A DNA stretch of 58,271 nucleotides from Ichthyophthirius multifiliis (Eukaryota; Ciliophora; Oligohymenophorea; Hymenostomatida). Below are positions 37,801-48,993 of this stretch, piece after piece; the first letter of the stretch is position 1; every line of letters begins with the position of its first letter. The stretch lies in NCBI RefSeq assembly GCF_000220395.1, contig NW_004086266.1, positions 1 through 58,271 on the forward strand, written 5' to 3'. The notes beneath the pieces were generated by a model that was given only the letters and a program-made list of their open reading frames with translations, was not told the DNA's origin and searched no databases. The position numbers and the translations under genes were made by a program.

Positions 37801-40386
37801 ATATATTTATATATAATATAAAATAAATATATATAAAAACCTATTTCATTTCCAGGATTCATGCATCCTATTATTCTAAACATAGAGTGTCTTTTAATTT
37901 CTTTTAAATCACCTCTTTCATATAATAAAATAGATCTTCCTTCAATTATAGGCAATATTTTTTATAAAACCTCATTATTAGCAAGATTTATTTCATCAAT
38001 AAGTACCCAATCTCCTTCTTTTATAGCTTTTATAAGATTTCCTTCTACGAAGTGGAAAGCTAAGTTTGATTCTATTTTTTCTTTGTTTTTATATAAATTG
38101 ATAATTTTTTAGTGTAGTTTCTCCCACTTTTATATTGGTAGGCATTTCTTTTGGAGCTTTTGGAAAATACCATCAAAACTAGAAATCATAGCCTTCATTA
38201 GTGTAGAGTATTTTTTATGTAAAAAAAGTTGACTTAAATTATCCACAAAAGCTTTATTAGCTTAAACGTTAGCGATTTCTTGGAATTTTCTTATGTATTT
38301 CACCAATATCTTTTTTAATAATAGCCTCACATCAATAGGTTTAAAACCACCGATTAAATCTACAGCATCTGAGCCTTAATTCATGTTATAGATAAAAAGT
38401 TTTTTCTAAAATTATTCAGCAACATGTTATGCCATAGTTGTTTTGCCACAGCCTGTATCTCCTACAAGTAAACAGGGTTCATCAAAATACAAACAGGAAG
38501 CTATTTTTTCAATCAAACGTGAACTATAGGCATTATAAATGATATCTCTAGTAATATTATTAATAGCTATTTTACTATTACTATCATATTTTTAGGCATT
38601 ATTTTAATTAAAATAGTTCTTCTATATACAACCTAATTTTCCTATTTTAACAAATTTATCATTCCTCTCAATTTCTGGAAAATGTTTAATTATACATAAA
38701 TAGAAATCTTCTTTAGATAATTCTAGTATATTTAGAATAAAAAAAGCTATATTTTCATCAAAAACGGCATCTTTTTCTGCGAAAATTAGACTTTCGTAAA
38801 TTTCTAGAAAAATTTTTTATTTAAAGTCATTTACTAGAGTATTGTTTTGTATTCCTATTTCTCCGTAAATTTCCTTTAGATGAAATTCTATTCTTTTGAA
38901 TAATTTTATTATCTTTTCGGTGGTAATTCCATTTTTAAACCATATGTATTTTTTATAACACTCTTCTTTCAAATAATTTATTATTTTCATTATTTTATCG
39001 TATATATTATTATTGTTATTATTATTTAAAAATAAAAGCTTGTATTTCTCCTTTATAATATCATATAGACATTATTTAGATATAGGTTACATTTATATAT
39101 ACCCGTTTCCGCTATTTTATGCTACAAAATTCCTCTTTATATCCATTTTGCCCCCTCCGAAATTTCCACAACCAATAATCTTAAATTTAAAATCACTGAT
39201 GATATTATTACCTCCCAGAATTTCACATTTTCCCTCTTTAGAGAATTTTAATAAGCCCTAAAGTACTTCTTCGGATGCTTCTTATACATTTTCTAGTAAA
39301 AGCCAAAGTCCTTCTTGCATACATTTAACTAAAGGACCTTATTTCCATTCAAATTGTCCAATCTTTTCCGTACAAACGTAACTTCCGATTAGTGTTTTTA
39401 AATCTGTGGTATTATCTACAAATAGAGAAATTATCTTTTGGTTAAAATCGGTTGAAATTTTATTTATTATTGTTGTTTTACCACAACCGGCTTCTCCATC
39501 TAATATAAGGAAATTGTTTTCGAGGATTTTTTGTTTTATTTCGTTTATATTTATATCTGTTTCTATATACAATTCGGTTGCTTTATTATCATTTTCTTCT
39601 TGTTTTTTAGTTTTTATAAACGTTTTATTGATAAATTTCATCTTAAATTTAATTATTTTTTATTACTGTTATTTATTATATCTCATCGTTATTAATTATT
39701 TAATTTTCTATATTTTCAAAAACTTATTACATTATTTCTTAACTTTTATATATTTTTTGTAAATAAAATTCAGTATTTTTGCCTTAATTGAATATTTTTT
39801 CAAGTACAAATTCACTCTAGATGTTTTCTTCATTTAAAGAGTTTAATTTAAGAATCAAATTTAAAGTAAGTGCCTCTACTTTTTCATCTTTATTTAAAAT
39901 ATTTTTCAAAAAATCAAACAAAACTCCACTTTCGAAAATTAAAGAAAAATACTAACAATCGAAATTAAATAAAATATTAAGATTAATAAGAATCTATATT
40001 ATTTAATTGTAATTTTAATTCAAACTTAATTCCAATATTAAGTCATAATTATACCTATATTTCATTTCTTTATAATATTTTATTATGTCCTAGCGACTAT
40101 ATTTCTAAGTATAATATATAAAACACATAAAATTATCAACAATTATTCTATTTTTTCTATCTTGTATAAATTAGTCACTTTACTCGCTTAAGTATTTTAT
40201 TATGTTTAGAATTCCTCTACCTGATTCTATCCATAGAGCGCTTAAATTTTAATTTTTTAATATTAAATTTAAAGCGAAATTTAAAATGCTTTGTTAAGAA
40301 TTTTAGTCATTTGGGGATAAATATTAATATCCATATTTTATTTGGTTATTTTTTATTGCTTGTATTAATAGTTAAAAATCCTACAT
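24981..40386 (-). CDS. MDN1: Midasin, giant AAA+ ATPase of 60S ribosome biogenesis
   Basis: Dynein-like AAA+ remodelling ATPase that strips assembly factors from nuclear pre-60S particles. The gene spans 15.4 kb, about 5,000 aa, close to the usual ~4,900-5,600. It starts MQDFQLLIQAIKNNQIKYGY (40386) and ends ...KVLVDILRQYYEMKNNQ at TGA 24983-24981. Six Walker A loops lie in order: GEAGCGKT (~39480), GDTGCGKT (~38450), GPTSAGKT (~37185), GETGCGKT (~36320), GNPGVGKS (~35120), GKTGSGKS (~34280), each followed by recognisable Walker B segments (for example WILLEELNLA and FLIDEISLAE). A helical linker (~33600-28200) and an acidic Glu/Asp/Gln-rich region (~28100-26000) follow. Then comes the MIDAS VWA domain with DDSMS (25624-25638). 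Several small introns are visible, for example 25 nt just before MKFINKTF, 37793-37840, 27012-27065 and 25053-25098. Not every intron was resolved. Asn runs interrupt several loops. Confidence 0.94.
31798..31867 (-). repeat. (AAT)n microsatellite coding polyasparagine in midasin linker
   Basis: On the coding strand this is an AAT/AAC run encoding an Asn-rich insertion inside the midasin linker. Shorter Asn runs occur near 35310 and 39010 in the AAA region. Confidence 0.85.
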
Positions 40387-41918
40387 TTATTTTTGATTCT
40401 ATATATATATATATATAAATATAGGTTATTTTTTATTATAGCTTTTAATTTATATTTATTCTTTATTTATTTAATATTCTTAATTATGTTTTTTATTAAT
40501 ATATTAATTTATATTTATACTTAATTATTTTTATTTTTATACCTTTATTTAATATTTTTCATTTTTTTCATTTTTAGCTAAAATAAAAAAATTGATATAA
40601 TTATTTTATTAATTAAAAAAATATAATTAATTATAATTATCATCTATATATATTTTAAAAATAAAGAAGTTTAAGCAATTTATAAAAATACTTTTTTTTA
40701 TTTTAAAAAAAATAAAAATTATTAATTTTATTTTATGTATCTTTTTACAAATTCCGATTTATTTTATCACTTAATTTATAATTTCTTGATAATAATATTT
40801 ATATAAACCTTTTATCAATCATAATAATATAAAATAGATTTCTATTAGCATACAAAAATAATTTTAAACTAATTAGTTTATCTTAAATTTAACAGCAATA
40901 TAATTATATTTTCTTAAAAATAACTTTTTTTACATAACTATATAAAAAATAAATCAATTATTTATATTTTAAAATTTTTTTAATCTTGTTATTTTATAAT
41001 AAAAAAATTCAAAATTGTAATTTATTATAAAAACTAATATAAAAAAACTTCATTTATACCTAATAAATAAAAATTATATATAAAAAATGCTTTGTATAAA
41101 AAATTAGAATGCTTAATTAAAATTATAATACATTATTTTGTTTTTATAAATAAATTAAAACAATACAAAATATTAAAAGAAAAAAGTTAATTTTAAATAA
41201 ATAAACAAAATAAATATTTATATATAAATAAATATTTTTAAAAAAACCTATATTTTAAAAGAAATATTATTAATATAGTTTTATATTTTATTATATAACA
41301 AAAAATATTCATATTAATATAAACACGCATAACTCTCTAATTAATAAAGTCTATATATTAATTAAATTAGAAAATTAATCTATTAAAATTTATTAAATTT
41401 TACTTAATCTTATATAATATTTATAAAATCATTATTATTAATTTATTTATAAAGAAAAAATTAATTATTTTTTTCTAGGGTAATTTAATAAATATATTAA
41501 ATTACTTTTCATATATATGTTTTAATAATTTTAATTTTTTATTGAAAATATAAAGTTTAGTTAGCTTAAAGATATATTTACATGTTTAAAAAAAATAAAA
41601 AATTATAATTAATTTAAATTAATTAAATAATTTAATAAAAAATAATATATAGTATATTCAAATTAAAATTATAATAATAATTTTTATTTAAATATATATA
41701 ATATATTATTATTAAAATAAATAATAATAGTTAAATAAAATCTTATGTTATATAAAAATATTAAAATAATATTTTAGTATATTAAAAACAAATTATTAAA
41801 AATAAAAATAAATAAAATATAAAATTAGTATATAGTAATAAAATATAAATAAAATTTAAAATAAGAAAAAAATTATATAAATTATTAAATTAGAAAATTA
41901 GAATAATAATAATAATAA

Positions 41919-41954
<36 letters not shown>

Positions 41955-41960
41955 CTTAAT
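40387..41960. other. AT-rich intergenic region, ending in an (AAT)n repeat at the gap
   Basis: No gene was recognised. It should contain the midasin promoter. A run of AAT/ATA units from about 41901 to 41953 abuts the run of Ns and probably caused the assembly to break. Confidence 0.6.
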
Positions 41961-42214
41961 NNNNNNNNNNNNNNNNNNNNNNNNNNNNNNNNNNNNNNNN
42001 NNNNNNNNNNNNNNNNNNNNNNNNNNNNNNNNNNNNNNNNNNNNNNNNNNNNNNNNNNNNNNNNNNNNNNNNNNNNNNNNNNNNNNNNNNNNNNNNNNNN
42101 NNNNNNNNNNNNNNNNNNNNNNNNNNNNNNNNNNNNNNNNNNNNNNNNNNNNNNNNNNNNNNNNNNNNNNNNNNNNNNNNNNNNNNNNNNNNNNNNNNNN
42201 NNNNNNNNNNNNNN
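41961..42214. other. Assembly gap (254 N)
   Basis: A run of N bases. It cuts the methyltransferase copy that begins at 42579, and its left edge lies beside a trinucleotide repeat. The true size may differ from 254. Confidence 0.99.
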
Positions 42215-42579
42215 AATTAATCATTTTAGAATTGATTTAAATTTTCTCCATTTGCTTATTATATTATTAAATTATTTTTTTAATCGATAATTTTAGAATT
42301 ATTATACTCTAAGTTTAATCTTTAACACATAACTTTTAGCATAGCTTCTGTTAAATCAGTAGCTGTATATTAAGCATCTTTTTTTTTCCTTTCTATCGCG
42401 TGGTTTATAAAATAGCCTCCTCCAGCTCCTACTTCTAATATTGAGTTTCTTTTTTCTATTTCTACCATATTTAGTAGTGTTAAATAAAATATATTACTAT
42501 TTTAATCAAACTAGGTATAATAAGAAGCATAGTTTTCCCATAAATTTTTTATTTAGTCAATAGATTTGGCTTCAGTCAT
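42215..42579 (-). CDS. SAM-dependent methyltransferase, copy A (partial, cut by gap)
   Basis: The N-terminal ~120 aa of a class I methyltransferase, starting MTEAKSID and running into the gap at 42214. It has the SAM-binding motif I (SILEVGAGGGYF) followed by KKKDAQYTATDLTEAML. The frame is open through the A-run that breaks copy B. Nearly all of it matches copy B (44690-45046), with differences clustered around the sequence after motif I, so it is a true paralogue and not a duplicated read. About 480 nt of C-terminal coding sequence would be needed. A 254-base gap cannot hold that, so the gap is underestimated or the gene is truncated. The methyl acceptor is unknown. Confidence 0.8.
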
Positions 42580-44149
42580 AGTTTATTTTTTTAATTTAGA
42601 ATTTTTTTTTAATTATTTAATTATTTAAAAAAATATATAGAATTATAAAAATTTAATAAAAATTTATTTTATATATTTTTAACATACATTAAAATATAGA
42701 TTTTTGTATCTATATATTTTTATATTTAATTTTTTATATAATTGACATATAAATTTATTTATATTTTATAATTATAAAAAAAAAAATATAATAATATATT
42801 AATATTAATAAAGTATAAAATTAAAATATTATTTTTGTAATCAAATTATTTAATTTTTAATTTTTTTTATATATAAATATTTAAATCTTAATTATGATTT
42901 TTTTTTATAATTTATACAATAATTTGTTTTTTTATAATTCTTATTTTCTAATTATAATTAATCAATTTTTACTTCAATAAATGAAAATAAGAACATATTT
43001 ATACAAATTATAATCTTATTTAATTCTATTTTAAGATTTAATTTTTGTTTATAATTTTATAAAGCTTATATATATTTTTTAAATATAATATATAATTGAA
43101 CAAATAATTAATAAAAACATGACTCAAATGATTTATCATTAATTATAGAGAAAAATGACTTAAACTAATAAACAATGGCTATATAACATTTATAAATATT
43201 TTTAACATCTGTATAATTCACATTTCTAATTTATAAATTAATCGAATATAATTATTTTATTTATTAATTATTAATCACATAATACATATACAAAAGCAAA
43301 ATAAAAAAAATAAAAATTTGTTTATGCCTATACTTTTTTATAGATTAAATATTTTTGTGCATGTAAAGATTAATAAAATATTTGGACTTAATATTAAATT
43401 TTGTTAAATCAATTGTTTAAAAATTTTTATATTCAAAATAATTTAATTTAAAAAATATTTGATTCTTCAATTAAATAAAATCGAAGAAACAAACCAAAAA
43501 TAAAAAATATTTTGGATTTTTTTTCAAAATAAAAGAAAATAAATTTAATTCTCAAACAATAAAATAAAATATTATAAATATAAAGATGCATATATACATA
43601 TTGGCTAATATAAATAAAAATCTTTTAGTTAATCATATATATGATAATTTACAAAAATTCATTTAACTCACAAATGACTTAATTAATTTTTTTTAGTAGT
43701 TTAAAAGATATATAATGGTAAAAACATAAATACATGTGTAAACGCTTGAATATTTTTATAATTTTTTTAAAAAAACAGAATATTATCATTTTTAAAATAA
43801 TTTTGATAAAAAAACAAAAAATTAAAAGAATAACAATAAATAAAAATATAATTAATAAAAAATAGATTATAATTATATAAACAATATTAATATTTAAAAA
43901 AAAAAATTTGTCAAGTTGAAATCGAAAAAATGTATTAAAAACTAATAATTGGAAAAAATATTAAAAAATATAATTATAAAAAAAATATAAAAAAATTTTA
44001 AAAAGTTTTAAATAAACAATTGAAAAAAATTGAAAAAAAGAATATAAAAATAATATATGTATAAAAATTAGAAAAAAATTATATAATAAAAATAAAATTA
44101 TATAAAAAAAATAAAATATTATATGAATATTTTAAAAAAAAAAAATATA

Positions 44150-44202
<53 letters not shown>

Positions 44203-44216
44203 TTAATTTTTGACAT
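42580..44216. other. AT-rich spacer between the methyltransferase copies
   Basis: No gene was recognised. The stretch upstream of copy A, especially 43100-43480, resembles 45470-45830 upstream of copy B, so the duplicated unit includes roughly 0.9 kb of 5' flank. An (AT)n run lies at about 44152-44190. Confidence 0.6.
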
Positions 44217-45046
44217 TCATTTTTTAGTTGCTATTATTATTAACACATCAAAACCTAACGGTCTTTTTTAATCATATATAATATTATTATATTTATTTTT
44301 CATAGATTCTATAACTATATCTTATTTATCACCAATAATTTCTTTATAATTTTTATAATTATGGAAATCCTATATATTTTCAACTTTAGGAAATGGAATA
44401 TTTTAATTCCAACATAATATATTTTCATATCCTTCATTTTAAAATATTTATATAAGTTTTTCTCTATTATTTAGATGAAAATTAGATCTTTCATTTTTAT
44501 TTTATTATATTCCCAATTCATTTAAAACATCAGGAATAAATGTACAAATATCTGTCTTTTTTTCATCACCCCAAACAGAAAAACCTACAATTCCTCCTTT
44601 TTTAACTACTCTATGTGCTTCTTTTAACATTTTAGTATGATCATTTGTAATTTATAAGCATAAGTTAGAAATATAGCAATCAAATTAATCATTTTAGAAT
44701 TGATTTAAATTTTCTCCATTGGCTTATTATATTATTAAATTATTTTTTTAATCGATAATTTTAGAATTATTATACTCTAAGTTTAATCTTTAACACATAA
44801 CTTTTAGCATAGCTTCTGTTAAATCAGTAGCTGTATATTAAGCATCTTTTTTTTTCTTTGCATTGCATGTTTTAAAAAATATCCTCCACCAGCTCCTACT
44901 TCTAATATTGAGTTTCTTTTTTCTATTTCTACCATGTTTAGTAGTGTTAAATAAAATGTACTACTATTTTAATCAAATTAAGTATAATAAGAAGTAAATT
45001 TCTCCCATTAATCTTTTATTTATTCAATAGATTTTGATTCTGTCAT
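44217..45046 (-). CDS. SAM-dependent methyltransferase, copy B (one frameshift)
   Basis: A class I SAM methyltransferase (Methyltransf_11/25 type) of about 276 aa, start ATG 45046, stop TGA 44219-44217. Motif I is SILEVGAGGGYF (residues ~50). An acidic motif II-like segment is TATDLTEAML. The post-I region holds NGENLNQFQNDQFDCYISNL, and HRVVKKGGIVGFSVWGD is the usual motif III strand. The length is 830 nt, two more than a multiple of three. The frame changes at the A9 run near 44850-44858, where copy A stays open. A tenth A would restore it, so this is a homopolymer sequencing error or a young lesion. Only the two methyltransferase copies share this family here. Confidence 0.8.
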
Positions 45047-46199
45047 TGTTTACTTATATTTTTGTTTTAATATAAAATTATTTTTATGATTAAACCAAAT
45101 TTATTTTCATGTATTTTTAACAAATATAAAATATAAATTTTTGTATCTTTGTACTAAATAATTTTATATTTTTTTTATATAAAACAATTTATATATTTCT
45201 TTTATAATTATAAAATATAAAATAAAATTTACAAAGTATATAAATTTAATATTATTTGCTTTATTTAAATTATATTTTTTTTATTGTTAATTTTGATAAT
45301 AATTTTTTTTATTTTTTATATACTTTTTTAATAAATTAATAATAATTTTTTTTTTTATTTTTAGATATTTATCTATATTTTATGATAAGAAATGTATTTA
45401 AATTAAAAAAAGATATTATTTATAAAATTTTTAAATATTTATTCAATATAAAAAAATATATAATTTAGCAAATATTTTATATAAAGCATGAATCTTATGA
45501 TTTATCATAAATTAAAGAAAAAAATAACATAAACTTATAAATGATGATTACATAAAATTTATAAATATTTTTAATATTTATAAAATTCAAAATTTCAAAT
45601 TAATATATTTATCAAATGTAATTATCTAATTTTTAATTATTAATAATATAAACTAAACAACAAAAAAGTAAAATTTTTTCAAAATTATACTTTATTATTG
45701 ATTTAATATATTTGTACATATAAGATTAATAAGTTTATTGTTCTTTAAAATAATTTAATTTAGCTTAACCTTTATTTTATTATTTAATTAAATAAAATTA
45801 AAGACAAACTAATAATAAAAATATTTTTGAAAACTTTATTTAAAATAGAAAAGTAAAATAATTTCTAAAATCAAAAAAATTCTTTAATTAAATATAATTT
45901 ATATCTAATTTTATAAAGATATAAACATAAGTATGTAATAGAATAAATTTCAAATAAATAATTATTAAGTAATTTAAAAATTATTTAATTGTAAAATTAT
46001 TATTAATATAAATTATTATAATCATATTTTAGTATCTTTAAATATAAAGGATAAAATACTATTTGTATTTTGAAAACTAAATAAATAAATAATATTTACA
46101 ATTTAAATTTAAATTTATTAAATCATATTAGTAATTAAATTTATATTATTTTACAAAAATTAATTTTATTTATTTAAAAATAAAAGTTAATATATTTTT
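45047..46199. other. AT-rich intergenic region
   Basis: No gene was recognised. 45470-45830 is homologous to 43100-43480 (the duplicated 5' flank of the methyltransferase pair). Confidence 0.55.
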
Positions 46200-46596
46200 T
46201 TATTTATCTAATCTAGTTATATATTTAACTTCTTTTCTTAAAACTAAATTATTAGAAATACCCAATTAATCATCTAAAAATTATTTTTTTAGTAACTCTT
46301 TTATTATTTAAAAGTTATTAGCTTTTCTAAATCAACTTGAAACTGTGAATTTAAGAATAAAAGATTTTATGAATGGAATTTTATCTATATAGCTTTTATA
46401 TTATTATAACTCTTTAGAGTCAAAAGTATTTATAAATTGGATTTAATTTAACAATTTAGTATTATCTCCTTTATAATTTCACATTTAGACTTTATTCTTT
46501 TAAGGAAAAAAAATAGATTTTATCGAATAAATATGGAATTAATTACTTTAAATAATTCCAATTTAATTTATTTTTTTAGATTATCCTATTATTTGA
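46200..46596 (+). other. Possible coding fragment, strand uncertain
   Basis: This stretch is less A/T-monotonous than its surroundings and is open on both strands when only TGA stops. On + it reads as a helical segment (for example KLLAFLNQLETVNLRIKDFM) ending at TGA 46594-46596. On - it also reads plausibly (NSQFQVDLEKLITFKQQKSY). No start codon, splice site or known domain was found, so it may be a gene remnant or an exon of an undetected gene. Confidence 0.25.
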
Positions 46597-47264
46597 AAAT
46601 TGATTAAAATTTGATTTTTGTTTATTATTTTATTACTTAGAAGTACTGAATACTTTTAAATTAAAATATTTATTTAAGAATTAATAAAAAAAATATTATT
46701 TATTAAGGGAAAAAATAATAATAATATAACATATAAATATAATACTTTAATATTATAATTATTATAATGAAAGAGTAAAAATAAAACTTAAATTATATAA
46801 GTAAAAAAAACAATTATTTGGATATATATGTGGAAGTGTAAAGTAATAGAATTAGTATATAATATTTAAAATATTAATTTTTTTCTGAAAATTAGATATA
46901 TGTGTTATTTAATCAAACTAAAAAAAACAATTAAAATCATTTAAAATAGGATAAATTTTATGATTATATTTATTTTTAATTTTTATATATTATCCTTATT
47001 TTTTAATTCTTATCATAATAATTTTTATAAATATTTTATATTAACTGTTTATTTTTATTATTTTGTTTTTTTCATTGTATTGCATATGTTGATATATTAT
47101 TATTCTATTTATTTATTTAAAGTTCTATTTAACTTAATTTACATCCAATTTTTCTAATAGTCTTTAAAAAAATAAAAAATAAAAATTAAAGAAAAGTAAT
47201 TTTTATTTATAAATATTTTTTATTTTTTTTATAAATATTTTTTTTTAAAAAAAATAAATAAATA
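46597..47264. other. AT-rich region, nothing recognised
   Basis: Low-complexity A/T. A short open stretch at 46960-47157 (+) is hydrophobic by composition only and is not supported as a gene. The 3' end of the coiled-coil gene on the - strand may extend into this region. Confidence 0.5.
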
Positions 47265-48458
47265 AAAAATTTACGCTTTTAAATTAATTTTTAAATTCAG
47301 AATTAAATTAATTTTTATAATCGTTTATAAATTCATTTTAAATATTACTATTTTTAAAATCACTTTAATTCCAATTTTTATTTAAATTTTTACTTTCACT
47401 ATATATTTCTTTTTAGTAATTATTTATAAATGAATTATTTATTTCTTTTTTATATTCGCTTGCAAATCGGTTTTTGATTTAAAAATTATTCTCAATTTTT
47501 GTTAAATTATTATCTAAGTGTTAGCTTTTTTAATTTAAATTGTTAGATTTTACTAAGCTATTTTTTAAAGAACTTTATAAAATAACAATATCTAATTCTT
47601 TTTTATATTCATCTTTAATATAATTTAATTCATTTCTGTATTCTTCATCAAGATTTTTTATATGTATTTATAATTAATTGACAATATTCTTATAATTTTC
47701 AACTTATTCGCTAAATGAATCACATTTTTAATTTAATTTTGTTATTTCTTCTTATAAAAATTCAATTTGTTATTTTAAATTTTTATTTTCTATAAGTATT
47801 TCTTTACTGTTTTCTTAATTAATTGATTATTTTAGATAATTTATTTCGTGAATTAATTAATGATTTTTTTATTCTTCTTATTAAAATTAGTTCAATATAT
47901 CTTTTTCAAGTAAAACTAATTCTTATTTAAAATCTTATATTTGTTATTTTATATAAATATTTTCCTTATTCTAATTAATTATATTTAGATTTTATTTATT
48001 TTTTAAATAAAAAAAAACATATATAATGTTTAATATTTTTACTTTATCATTATTTTACAATTATAATATTATTTCCTTTTATTAATTTATAACATCAGTT
48101 AATTTTAAATTTAAACATCTTTCGAATAATCATAACTATTAGTTTAATATACTTGATTTTGAATTTATAACTATGAAATTTAAAAGTTTTATTTATCTAT
48201 TTCTAATGCATAATCATATAAAGATTTATCTTTGCTTAATAATTCATCCATTAATTACTATATTCTAATATCCATTTTTTTATTTAATTTAACTAATTCT
48301 TATATATCATATATTTTATATGTTTATAAGTCATTTTCAAGATTAATATATTTTTAAAGTAAGTCTGAGAACTTTTTTCTTTCTTATTAAATATAAACTA
48401 TATTTTTTTTTTATATATAAAAATATATATTATTACCATGTAAATTTTGGTTTTCCAT
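47265..48458 (-). CDS. Coiled-coil protein (3' end uncertain)
   Basis: A protein of about 360 aa starting MENQNLH at 48458, with an intron of about 40 nt right after the first seven codons and probably another near 48040-47990. Most of it is charged heptad-like helix: EELVKLNKK-type segments, LIENKNLKQQIEFLQEEITK, SFSEQVENYKNIVNQLQIHI and NLDEEYRNELNYIKDEYKKE. The C-terminal ~80 residues repeat Asn/Lys/Phe-rich units (FINNYQKEIYSESKN, FINDYKNQFNSEFKNQFK). No enzymatic motif was found. Ciliate coiled-coil proteins of this kind are often cytoskeletal or basal-body components, but nothing here proves that. No TGA appears soon after 47265 without invoking an intron, so the stop is not determined. 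Confidence 0.6.
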
Positions 48459-48993
48459 TTTGTAAATAATTTTTATAAGTTAGTTAAAAAAATATTTTAT
48501 TTTTAATTTAAAAAAAAAAAAAATCTAAAACAATTAAAAATAATATAATTTATTATAAAAAAATAAATATTTTTAATTATTTTTTAATAATATATATATA
48601 AATGAATAAATAAGTAATTTATTTATTTTTTAAAAAATAAACAACAATAGATAAAAATTTAATTAATTATTTTAATTTTTTTTTTTTTAAAAAAAAAAAA
48701 AAATTATGTTTATAATAAAAAATATAATTATTTAATATTTTTTGTTATAATTCTTTTTATAGTTTAAATTTATAAAATAATTAATTAAATTAAAATAATA
48801 ATATACATTACAGAAATATTTTAAGTAAAAAAAAATTATTTTTAATGATTTTCGAAAGTAAATATAAAGTCTTTATTCTTATATTTTTAGGAATAATCTA
48901 TAATTTATTTAGTAAAAGATAAAAAATATATAATATGAAATATTTTTTTATATATTTTTTTAAAAAAAAGAAAGTCTAGTAGATAGTTATTTT
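48459..48993. other. Short AT-rich divergent region
   Basis: No gene was recognised. It separates the start of the coiled-coil gene (-) from the start of the hybrid kinase (+) and so should hold both promoters. A T13-A15 inverted run lies at about 48676-48703. Confidence 0.55.
48676..48703. repeat. Poly(T)-poly(A) inverted run
   Basis: About 13 T followed directly by about 15 A in the divergent promoter region between the coiled-coil and kinase genes. Confidence 0.75.

Noticed and set aside
41898..42224. ORF spanning the N run
   Set aside because: It is made of unknown residues and an (AAT)n repeat, so it is an artefact of the gap.
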